Assembly: GCA_025350985.1 (NCBI GenBank)
Contig: JANXWU010000091.1
Span: forward strand, 1 to 8,708
Source: Spartobacteria bacterium
GTDB lineage: Bacteria; Verrucomicrobiota; Verrucomicrobiia; Chthoniobacterales; Chthoniobacteraceae
DNA: 8,708 nt
Direction: 5' to 3'
Part shown: positions 1 through 6,887 of the stretch, in pieces
Numbering within the stretch: position 1 is the first letter of the stretch
How the letters are laid out: the number at the start of each line of letters is the position of its first letter
Position numbers and translations under genes: made by a program
The notes under the pieces: generated by a model
The model's database searches: none
The model's input: only the letters and a program-made list of their open reading frames with translations
Told to the model about the DNA's origin: nothing

Positions 1-1362
1 CACCGTGATGGCGCGAGAGATCGACGTGCATTCCATCAAAAATGGAAGCTGTCTCGTGCCGCGCACGAGCCGCAAATCGCGGTAATCGGACTGGGCGCGC
101 GAGAGCACTTCGAGATCGAGTTCGAGTTGTTGCGCGCCGGCGCGGGCGAGTGGCACGGGTTTGCGAAATTTCCAATCGCGGGTGTCGATGGCGGCGCCTT
201 CGATCGTGAGCGCCGCCAGCGCCTCGGGTATTTTGAAACCGGGATTTTCCGCCAGCGGCGACGGCGTGACGTTTGAGGCCGTGGCGGATTTCAACTCGGC
301 CGCCAGCGCGGAGACATCGTAGCGCGGGGCGCGGCTTTGGCTATTGCCGCTGAGCAGTGTGAAAGTTCCCGCCGCGCCTGCGAAAAACACCACGCGCGAG
401 AGCCGCCGTTCCGCGCGCACCGCGCGCACCGCGAGCGGCGGACTGTCGTCGTTGCGGATGAAAACGATCAACTCCCGCGCGGGGATCGGCTGGTCGAGCG
501 CGAACTCGATGCGCGCCGCGCTTTTCCCTTCGAGATTCACGCGGAAAATCATCCCTTCGCCAATCGTGCGTTCGCGGATGCCGTCCTCGGAAATTTCGGG
601 AACGGCCACCGAAATGCGCCGCGTAAAAAGCGGCTCAGGCGTCTCGAAGGTGAGCGATGAGATGGTGAGATTCGACGCGCCAGGATCGAGCGCCAGTCGC
701 GTGACGCCGTCGTTTTCGTGGCGCGATTTGATCGCCACAGCGACCGTCTCGTGCGGCGCATCCGCGCGGGATGTGTGCGTTCGTGCGCTGGAAAATGGCA
801 CCGGCTTCGAGCGTTGGTCGTCAAGGGTGAGGCGCAGGAATTCCCACGCGCCCTCGGGAAAATCGACGCGCAATTTTTCCGCGCCGCGCTCCAGACGAAA
901 AATCATCTGCCCGGCGGCAAGCTCCTGCCAGTGCGCCCGGTCGTGCGAACCTTCAACGCGCATCGCCTTGATGAAACCGGCGGCAGGCGTGGCGAGAGTC
1001 ACGCCGACGAGCGGCGATTTAGTGCCAGTCGCCATCGTGAGCACGGTCGCGTCGGGCTGAATTTCGTTTTCAAATTTCGCCGCCGGCAAGGTGGTTTCCG
1101 GCTGCGGCATCGGACGCTCGATCAGCAGCGGCACTTCGTTCCCCGCCGCGTCGAGCACGCGTAAATCGTCGAGCGCGGGTCGCGCCGCATCGAGCGTGGC
1201 CGGCGGGAGATCGACGCGCACGAGTCCGGCGGTGGTGATTTCGAGCGTCTGCCGGAAGCGCCATTCGCTGGGCGTGATCGCGTGAAGCGATGCGACCGTT
1301 GCCAGCAATGCCGCCAGAATCGCGAGCTTATGGGACGGACGGAGGAGCCGTGGGGTTTTCAT
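1..1362 (-). CDS. DUF3999-like exported protein, C-terminus beyond left edge
   Basis: The frame is open from an ATG at 1362 to the window edge (454 codons, no stop), so the C-terminus is missing. Residues 1-28 look like a Sec signal peptide: a basic start (KTPRLLRPSHK), a hydrophobic stretch LAILAALLATVA, and likely cleavage after SLHA. The protein should therefore act outside the cytoplasmic membrane. The mature N-terminus (WRFRQTLEI, then DDLRVLDAAGNEVPLLIE near 65-82) matches what I know of DUF3999. Residues 115-182 (MRVEGSHDRAHWQEL, then LRLTLDD) resemble a discoidin-like beta-sandwich. A second copy of the N-terminal motif begins at residue 397 (WKFRKPV, then YRDLRLVRGTRQLPFLME). The start lies inside the end of the DUF2339 gene, a usual partner of DUF3999. 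No Shine-Dalgarno sequence is visible, so translational coupling is likely. Family assignment comes from recognition and context; function is unknown. Confidence 0.85.
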   Translation of the reverse strand, partial: MKTPRLLRPSHKLAILAALLATVASLHAITPSEWRFRQTLEITTAGLVRVDLPPATLDAARPALDDLRVLDAAGNEVPLLIERPMPQPETTLPAAKFENEIQPDATVLTMATGTKSPLVGVTLATPAAGFIKAMRVEGSHDRAHWQELAAGQMIFRLERGAEKLRVDFPEGAWEFLRLTLDDQRSKPVPFSSARTHTSRADAPHETVAVAIKSRHENDGVTRLALDPGASNLTISSLTFETPEPLFTRRISVAVPEISEDGIRERTIGEGMIFRVNLEGKSAARIEFALDQPIPARELIVFIRNDDSPPLAVRAVRAERRLSRVVFFAGAAGTFTLLSGNSQSRAPRYDVSALAAELKSATASNVTPSPLAENPGFKIPEALAALTIEGAAIDTRDWKFRKPVPLARAGAQQLELDLEVLSRAQSDYRDLRLVRGTRQLPFLMECTSISRAITV

Positions 1363-4300
1363 TTGGTTCGACAACGAGCACGACGAAGCGCTGATACAAA
1401 TACGATGCCACCATCGCGATGACCGCGACCGCGATAAATGCGCCGATGCGGTAGAGTTGATCGAGTTGCGAGAGGTCGTGGAGAAAAAGTTTCAGCACCG
1501 TGACGCCGAGCAACCCGAGGCTGGCGTAGCGCACCGGCGCAAGTTTTTTGCGGATGCCGATGACCAGCAGCATCAGCGCGAACAACGCCCACGCGATGCT
1601 GAAGCTCATGTCGCGCGCTAGATTCGCGGACAACTCGAACGTGAGCACCCGCGCGCCGGGCGCGGTGAAATAATCGGCGATCTCCAGATTCACGAGCAGG
1701 AATCCGAGCACGGTGCCCATCCCCGCGAGCATCGGAGCCGTCCGCCGTCCGAACAGCGTGTCTCGTCCGGCGAGCAGCCGCGCACCGGCGAAAAGCGCGA
1801 TGGTGCCAAGGCCGTAGGCGTAGAGATACCAGTTGAAAAGAGCGACCGTCGCGCGCGGATGATATTCGAGCACGGCGGGATTGAGCGCGAGTCGCGCGAA
1901 CGACGCCACCAGCAGCGCGACGCCCGCCAGCCGCAGACCCGGATGGGGCACGCGGCGAAACAGCCAGCAGAGCGCCGCGCCTTCGCACGCCCAGCCGATC
2001 GTGATCCATTGACGCTCGAACTGAATCGGGAAAATCAGCGTGATGAAAAACAGCGCGACGCCGCCCCACCACGCGAGCTGCGCGTTGCGGGCGGGGCTGT
2101 TGGACGGCGTGCGTTTCAGCAGCACGACGAGCCCGAGCAGCGCGGGCACGGCGAACAGCGCCGGCAGCACGCCCATCATTCCGCGCATCGACGGAAAGCC
2201 GGCGCGAACGACCTGATGCACGAGGAAAAAGTGCAGCGGTCCGGCGAGTGCGGACACGGCCCACGGCGCGCTTTTTTTCCCGAACTGCCGGTGGAACGAA
2301 AAGGGAAACGCGGTGAACGAGGCGTAAAAAATCAGATGCCACAGGAGCGGCATTCCCGGACGCTCGGAATTGAACTGATGGAAATGCCACGCGTGCTCCA
2401 AACCCAGCACGCAAGCCAGTCCCACGGCGGGCAGCACGTCGTGCGACATAATTTTTGCGAGGCCGAGCAGCAGCGCGAGAAGCACGAGCGCGAGGCCGAA
2501 AACGGGGGACGGATTCGCGAGTGGCAGCCGCAGCGTGACCATCGTCAGCAGCAGAAACGGCAGCGCGGCGGAGAGTGCGGGGAGTTGCACGGCAAGGTTC
2601 GCCGGATCGTTGAGGCGGCCGAAAATGTTCGGGGCGTGGGTGCCCGTCCCCGACAGCATTTTTCGACAAAGCCACAGCGCGGCGACGAGGAAAAACACGG
2701 CGAATCCGCCGATCAAAAACAGCGCCGTCGGCAGGCCGGTGAGTTCGCCGGGGATTCTGAAAATGAACGCGCCGAGCGTGACCAGTGTGAGCACGAGCAC
2801 GAAAAGAATTGGCACCAGCGTCGCGCTGAGCGCGGCCAGCACGATGGCGAGCAGGTCCACCAGCAAGACGAATGGCCACACGAAAAACGAGAGCGCGGCG
2901 AGTTTGAAAATCGGCATCAGCACGAGCACGAGCGCGAGCGCCGGGAACGCGTGGCACCACGGCGGAAGTTTTTTCGCGCGCACGCGCTGCATCACGATCG
3001 GCGCGGCCGAGTGGAAAAGCGCGAAGAGGAAATAGAACGCGAGCGCGGTGTTGAGGCTGGCGTTGGTGAGATGCTCGCCCGTCCACGCAGCCAGCAACGC
3101 GAACGTGAGCAAGCCGGCGGCGGGTTCGGCGAGCGCGATGGAGTCGTCCAGCAGCACGAGTGCGAACAGGCCCGCATTCACCACAAACACGTAGCTGAAG
3201 AACAGCACAGGCCGGATGGCGACCGGCGTGAACGACAGCAGGAAAAACGAAAACAGCAACGCCAGCGCGCCGAGGCCGAGGGTCGATCCGAGCAGCGCGC
3301 GGTTCGATTTACCCGATTTTTTCGCGACAAAGACGGCGGCTAAAAACATCGCCTCAAACGCGACGAACACGCCCATCGCCAGGAGCGTTTTGCTCCCGGC
3401 GAAGTATTTTTCCTCCACGAAAAACCGGGCGACCCAGCCCACCTGCATCAAGCCAGTTCCCGCCGCGCCCAAGATCGGCAGCACGTTCCATTTCTTCCGC
3501 GACGCGACGGCAAGCAGCCCGAAGTCGAGCAAGGCGATGTAGCCGAAAAGTCCGAACGGCGCGTCCTGTCCCGTCGAGAGCAGCACGGGCGTGAGGAAGC
3601 CGCCGGCGATGCCGAGCACGGCGACCACGAGCGCATTCATCCGCACCGCGAGGACGAACGCCGCGGCGGTGATGAGGAACATCAGCGCGAACGTCGGCAC
3701 GACTCCGAAAAATGGGAAATGGTAGAGCGCGCGGCAGGCGAAAGTGACGGCGTAGAGAATCAGCACGCCCGTGGCGCAAAGCGTCTGCCCGGTGACCGCG
3801 GCGGCCTTGCGCTTGACCGCGACGCCCGCTCCGATCAAGCCGATGCCGGTGAGGAAACCGATGGCCACACGGACTTCGGGCGGGATGAGATTGTGCTCGA
3901 ACGAATACTTCACGAAAAACGCGACGCCGAGGAAAAGCGCCACTCCGCCAATCCACGCGAACAGTTTCGCGCCCATGAATTGTTCCCAGTTGATCGGTGG
4001 TTTGACGCGAACGATCGGCTTGTTTGCGGGGCGCTCCGCAGGCTGGACGACGGCTCCTGGCGGAGTCTCTGATTTTTGCAAGAGCGAGGACGCGAGGGGA
4101 GGCGGCGTCGCAGATTGCCCGACCACTGCGGCCGCTGCTTTTTCAACAGGCGCGAACTGAAGTGCCACCTCCGCCTTCGCTCTGAGCGGTGGTGATTCGA
4201 GCTGCGCTTCACGGGCGGGCGTTTGTTTCAGCGAACGCAATTCCTTTTCGAGCGCGGTCAGGCGGCGGCTCAACTCGCCGACGAGACGCGCCGCCTGCCC

Positions 4301-4378
4301 TGCTCTGGACATTGCGACGAATGGCAGCACGATGATCGCGATCAACAAGCAGAGCAGAAGAAATATGAGGAATGGCAT
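1328..4378 (-). CDS. DUF2339 family polytopic membrane protein
   Basis: This is a 1016-aa, very hydrophobic protein of the cytoplasmic membrane. Residues 2-22 form an N-terminal helix. They are followed by a short coiled-coil (LVGELSRRLTALEKELRSL, 32-50) and a Pro/Ala-rich linker to about 125. The rest holds roughly 25-30 hydrophobic segments, beginning with WEQFMGAKLFAWIGGVALFL at 131-150. The C-terminal KLFLHDLSQLDQLYRIGAF (963-981) and the helix-coil-WExxxGxK layout are typical of DUF2339. The first ATG is chosen because the next Met (23) would lose the first helix. No Shine-Dalgarno sequence precedes it (upstream bases gatttccagacc). The gene follows the LRR gene by 64 bp and overlaps the DUF3999-like gene by 35 bp, ending in a Pro-rich tail. 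The DUF2339-DUF3999 pairing is common, and the biochemical role is not known. I see no catalytic motif I can name. Confidence 0.93.
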   Translation of the reverse strand: MPFLIFLLLCLLIAIIVLPFVAMSRAGQAARLVGELSRRLTALEKELRSLKQTPAREAQLESPPLRAKAEVALQFAPVEKAAAAVVGQSATPPPLASSLLQKSETPPGAVVQPAERPANKPIVRVKPPINWEQFMGAKLFAWIGGVALFLGVAFFVKYSFEHNLIPPEVRVAIGFLTGIGLIGAGVAVKRKAAAVTGQTLCATGVLILYAVTFACRALYHFPFFGVVPTFALMFLITAAAFVLAVRMNALVVAVLGIAGGFLTPVLLSTGQDAPFGLFGYIALLDFGLLAVASRKKWNVLPILGAAGTGLMQVGWVARFFVEEKYFAGSKTLLAMGVFVAFEAMFLAAVFVAKKSGKSNRALLGSTLGLGALALLFSFFLLSFTPVAIRPVLFFSYVFVVNAGLFALVLLDDSIALAEPAAGLLTFALLAAWTGEHLTNASLNTALAFYFLFALFHSAAPIVMQRVRAKKLPPWCHAFPALALVLVLMPIFKLAALSFFVWPFVLLVDLLAIVLAALSATLVPILFVLVLTLVTLGAFIFRIPGELTGLPTALFLIGGFAVFFLVAALWLCRKMLSGTGTHAPNIFGRLNDPANLAVQLPALSAALPFLLLTMVTLRLPLANPSPVFGLALVLLALLLGLAKIMSHDVLPAVGLACVLGLEHAWHFHQFNSERPGMPLLWHLIFYASFTAFPFSFHRQFGKKSAPWAVSALAGPLHFFLVHQVVRAGFPSMRGMMGVLPALFAVPALLGLVVLLKRTPSNSPARNAQLAWWGGVALFFITLIFPIQFERQWITIGWACEGAALCWLFRRVPHPGLRLAGVALLVASFARLALNPAVLEYHPRATVALFNWYLYAYGLGTIALFAGARLLAGRDTLFGRRTAPMLAGMGTVLGFLLVNLEIADYFTAPGARVLTFELSANLARDMSFSIAWALFALMLLVIGIRKKLAPVRYASLGLLGVTVLKLFLHDLSQLDQLYRIGAFIAVAVIAMVASYLYQRFVVLVVEPNENPTAPPSVP

Positions 4379-4406
4379 GGTCTGGAAATCGTCTGTTGCG
4401 TCTGGA

Positions 4407-4435
4407 ATTATTCCGGCTCGCTTCGGGGCTTTCGC
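4407..4435 (-). promoter_or_regulatory. Possible weak promoter in the LRR-DUF2339 gap
   Basis: On the minus strand, AATAAT (4412-4407) matches five of six bases of the -10 consensus. It lies 29 bases before the DUF2339 ATG. A poor -35 candidate, GCGAAA (4435-4430), sits 17 bases upstream and matches only three of six. The -10-like bases fall within an 11-bp dyad, GGAATTATTCC (4404-4414). It could give DUF2339/DUF3999 some expression independent of the kinase, but an AT-rich patch in GC-rich DNA can look like this by chance. Confidence 0.2.
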
Positions 4436-4442
4436 GGTTTGC

Positions 4443-6872
4443 CTACTTCGTTGATGCGTCGTATTCCTTCCAAAATTCCTCCGCCGCTTGAATCCTGGGC
4501 GGCTGTTTGTCCGCAGCCATCAGCTCTTTTAATTTCGGCAGCGACCGCAGAACCTCGATGTCCGTGGCCCCTCGCGGCATGAGCAGCGATTCCAAGTCGC
4601 GGCATTCCGCGAGCGGACGCAGGTTGGTCGCCTTCGAGCCGTGCAGTCGGAGAGCCTTGAGCCCTTTCCCACGCAGCGGGGAGAGATCGGTGAAGTTCGT
4701 GTCGCCAAGATTCAGATGGGTCAGCGGCAGCTTCCGAACCGGTGACAGATCGCTCAGATTTTTGCAGCCCCAGATCACCAGTTCCTCCAGGGGCATCTCC
4801 GCCACAAACTCCAAGTCGGAGGCCAGAGCGTCGCCCATGTTCAGGCGTTTGAGTTTCATCCCCTTGAGCACGGAGAAATCCGTGGCGGGAATCTTGTCGA
4901 GGATCAAAAACTCGATCGGCAGCGCGGCGAGTGGCGAAAGGTCGCGCACCTGCGTTTCGCGCACGGACAGATATTTCAAAGGCATCCCGCGCAGCGGGGA
5001 AAGATCGGCCACTTTCGTGCGGGCGAGCGAGAGCCACTCGATTGGGAAGCCGGACAGGAATTTCAAATCGCTGACATTTTTTCCATCGAGCGCGACGGAG
5101 AGCGCGCCCTCCTCCGTCGAGGATGAAATCACGTCGAAACCCGCGTCGCGGAGGGCTGCGTCGAGCGCATCGCGCACTGCTTCCTCCCGCGCCAGGCGCC
5201 GGGGATCGAACTCCTTCCAAAACTCGTCCGTCGTCTGCGCCGGTCGGTCCTGCCCGTTGTCCCAGCGATAGGAAAGGTAGGCCAGCTTCGGAAGCGCACG
5301 CAAAGCCGTGAGGTTGCGTGCTTTCTTCGGCAGCGAAATTCCCTCAAGCGTCGGGCAATCCAGCAGCGGGCTCAGACTGGTGACGCCGGTTTGATCGATG
5401 GAAATCGTTTTCAGAGGCATGCCGCGCAGTGGTTCGAGGTCGCGGACGCGGGATTGTCCCACCTTCAAAATCGTGAGCTTGAGCTGACGCAACGGCGTCA
5501 AATCCTGCACCGGTGTCTGGCTGATCCGCAGCACCTGGAGGCCGGCGCAATCCGCCAGCGCTGCCAAGTCTTCGACCTTGGTTCCGCGCAATTCCAAACG
5601 CTCCAGCGGCGCACCCCGCAGCGGTGACAGATCGCGCGCCTGCGTGTTGTTCAGAAACAATTCGAGCAGCGGCATTCCCCGCAGCGGCTGAAGATCGGAC
5701 ACCGGGGTTCCTTCCAAATCGAGCGACGTCAGCGCCAAGCCAGCCAGGCTCGCGAGACTGGTGATCGCCGGATTTTCCGAGGCCACGAGGCTTTGGAGCG
5801 GCAGGCCTTGGAGTGCCGCAAAATCGGCGACTTTGGTTTTGCGAATCGAGAGTGTTTTCAAAGGCAGCCCGCGCAACGGCGCAAGATTCGCGACGGGAGT
5901 TTCGTCGAGGTTGAGCACTTCGAGCGGCATCCCGGCGAGCGGCGTCAAATCCGTCACGCTGGTCTTCGCCAAGTTCAGATCGCGGATCGGCCAGCCTTGG
6001 AAAAGTGCGAGGTTTACCGTGCCGGTTTCGCTGAGATCCATCCGCAGCTTTCCATCGGGCTCGCGCCGGATTTTCTCCACCACCCAGCGCGGCATCCCCG
6101 CTTGCTGCGCCTTCGTCTTCCACGCGATCAACTCCGCGGCCTCCGGTGTGGTCGCCGACAGCCGATACGCGCCGCTTTCCGCGACGATCGTTGCCACGGG
6201 CGGCCCGTTGAAACCGGACTGCGCGATGCGCATGGTCTTCATCAGCGGCGTGCGGCTGCCCGGAAAAAATTCGTCGGCGGAGTAGGTCATGGCGAGTTCG
6301 ATGGCGTTACTGCCGCCCATCCACAGGGCGATGGTGTCGATGGTCATCCGCCGCCGGTCGAAAGTGAACCGCGCGGAGCGGATCACCTTGTTGCGCAACG
6401 GCTCGCCGAGGTCGTTGAACTCCACGACGGCGCGCGCATCGTCCCACTCGAGCAAATCGTATTGCGCGCCTGCGTCGATCATCTTCAGGAACGCGCCGAG
6501 AAAATTCCACCCTGCGTTGCGGAAAAGCGCGAACGTTTCGACGCGTTCGAGTTCCTTTTCAAGCTTCGACTCGGCCTTCGAGCGAAACGGCTCCGGCAGG
6601 TCGGGCACGGCGATTTTCATCTCGGTGCGAAGCTGCGTCCGGGCCATGCGGAACTGCGGGGCGATCGGCAATCCGCCGGCCCGCGCCATGATCATCGCCT
6701 CCACCTCCGGCGAGCGCAGCGTGATCTCGTAATCCACGGCATCGATCGCCGCGTAGTTCGCGTAAATCTCGCGCACGAGCCGCCAGATTTCCTCCGCGGG
6801 CGGGCCTGTGCTTTGCGCGCCCACCACCCCGGAGAAGCAGGCAATCGAGACCAGCGCTGGAAGAATCCGCAT
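4443..6872 (-). CDS. Secreted leucine-rich repeat protein with two duplicated LRR modules
   Basis: This 809-aa protein starts with a likely Sec signal peptide (MRILPALVSIACFSGVVGA, cleavage after Ala19), so it probably acts in the periplasm or at the surface. Residues 25-240 form an unassigned domain (EIWRLVREIYANYAAIDAVD near the start, then alternating strands). It is faintly like LolA-type lipoprotein-carrier folds, which is only a guess. Residues 274-535 and 589-785 are two arrays of 21-22-residue LRRs with the pattern PLxxLxLxxTxVxDLxPLxGM. Each array ends in a cap: LRALPKLAYLSYRW then EFWKEFD (550-556), and LRSLPKLKELMAAD then EFWKEYD (799-805). Such repeats usually bind proteins. The ATG at 6872 lies 15 bp after the kinase stop, which suggests co-transcription, and there is no Shine-Dalgarno sequence. 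It is probably a partner or ligand-binding subunit of the kinase (inference). The family is confident; the role is unknown. Confidence 0.9.
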   Translation of the reverse strand: MRILPALVSIACFSGVVGAQSTGPPAEEIWRLVREIYANYAAIDAVDYEITLRSPEVEAMIMARAGGLPIAPQFRMARTQLRTEMKIAVPDLPEPFRSKAESKLEKELERVETFALFRNAGWNFLGAFLKMIDAGAQYDLLEWDDARAVVEFNDLGEPLRNKVIRSARFTFDRRRMTIDTIALWMGGSNAIELAMTYSADEFFPGSRTPLMKTMRIAQSGFNGPPVATIVAESGAYRLSATTPEAAELIAWKTKAQQAGMPRWVVEKIRREPDGKLRMDLSETGTVNLALFQGWPIRDLNLAKTSVTDLTPLAGMPLEVLNLDETPVANLAPLRGLPLKTLSIRKTKVADFAALQGLPLQSLVASENPAITSLASLAGLALTSLDLEGTPVSDLQPLRGMPLLELFLNNTQARDLSPLRGAPLERLELRGTKVEDLAALADCAGLQVLRISQTPVQDLTPLRQLKLTILKVGQSRVRDLEPLRGMPLKTISIDQTGVTSLSPLLDCPTLEGISLPKKARNLTALRALPKLAYLSYRWDNGQDRPAQTTDEFWKEFDPRRLAREEAVRDALDAALRDAGFDVISSSTEEGALSVALDGKNVSDLKFLSGFPIEWLSLARTKVADLSPLRGMPLKYLSVRETQVRDLSPLAALPIEFLILDKIPATDFSVLKGMKLKRLNMGDALASDLEFVAEMPLEELVIWGCKNLSDLSPVRKLPLTHLNLGDTNFTDLSPLRGKGLKALRLHGSKATNLRPLAECRDLESLLMPRGATDIEVLRSLPKLKELMAADKQPPRIQAAEEFWKEYDASTK
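4518..5108 (-). repeat. LRR array 2: nine full repeats plus a partial one
   Basis: Residues 589-785 of the LRR protein. Repeat starts fall at 589, 610, 631, 652, 673, 694, 716, 737 and 759, with a partial one at 780. The layout copies array 1: a degenerate first repeat (GALSVALDGKNVSDLKFLSGF minus its last residue in length terms, 589-609), then PIEWLSLARTKVADLSPLRG, and a closing LRSLPKLKEL with EFWKEYD at 799-805. It is three repeats shorter than array 1. Confidence 0.9.
5268..6053 (-). repeat. LRR array 1: twelve full repeats plus a partial one
   Basis: Residues 274-535 of the LRR protein. Repeat starts fall at residues 274, 295, 316, 337, 358, 380, 401, 422, 444, 465, 486 and 508, with a partial one at 529. 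Most steps are 21 residues (63 bp) and three are 22. Consensus PLxxLxLxxTxVxDLxPLxGM. The first repeat (GKLRMDLSETGTVNLALFQGW) lacks the leading Pro-Leu and acts as an N-cap. The last is followed by the EFWKEFD cap at 550-556. At DNA level the repeats show a recurring GC-rich core around gccgcgcagcgg on the plus strand. Confidence 0.9.
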
Positions 6873-6887
6873 GAGAAAAAAATCCGA

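Noticed and set aside
344..1060. Plus-strand open frame opposite the DUF3999-like gene
   Set aside because: It is Ser/Arg-rich with no domain, while the minus frame over the same bases has a signal peptide and recognisable family motifs.
1359..3086. A 575-codon open frame on the minus strand in another frame of DUF2339
   Set aside because: Composition is dominated by Arg and Ala with no recognisable domain. It is a frame shadow caused by high GC.
1859..3343. A 494-codon open frame on the plus strand, antisense to DUF2339
   Set aside because: Its product is an extreme Glu/Arg/Gln/His-rich string, as expected from reading the opposite strand of a hydrophobic GC-rich gene. It has no domain and sits wholly inside a convincing family member.
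4518..6053. Regular spacing of about 63 bp with recurring GC-rich cores, resembling a direct-repeat or CRISPR-like array
   Set aside because: The period equals 21 codons of an intact LRR frame, and the repeats vary as expected for protein repeats.
6830..6872. Lipoprotein signal (SIAC at residues 9-12) in the LRR protein
   Set aside because: The -3 position is Ser rather than Leu or Val and the Cys comes very early. A standard signal peptide ending VGA fits better.
6873..6887. Run of seven T on the minus strand between kinase and LRR genes, as a possible terminator
   Set aside because: No GC-rich hairpin precedes it; upstream is kinase coding sequence and the gap is only 15 bp.
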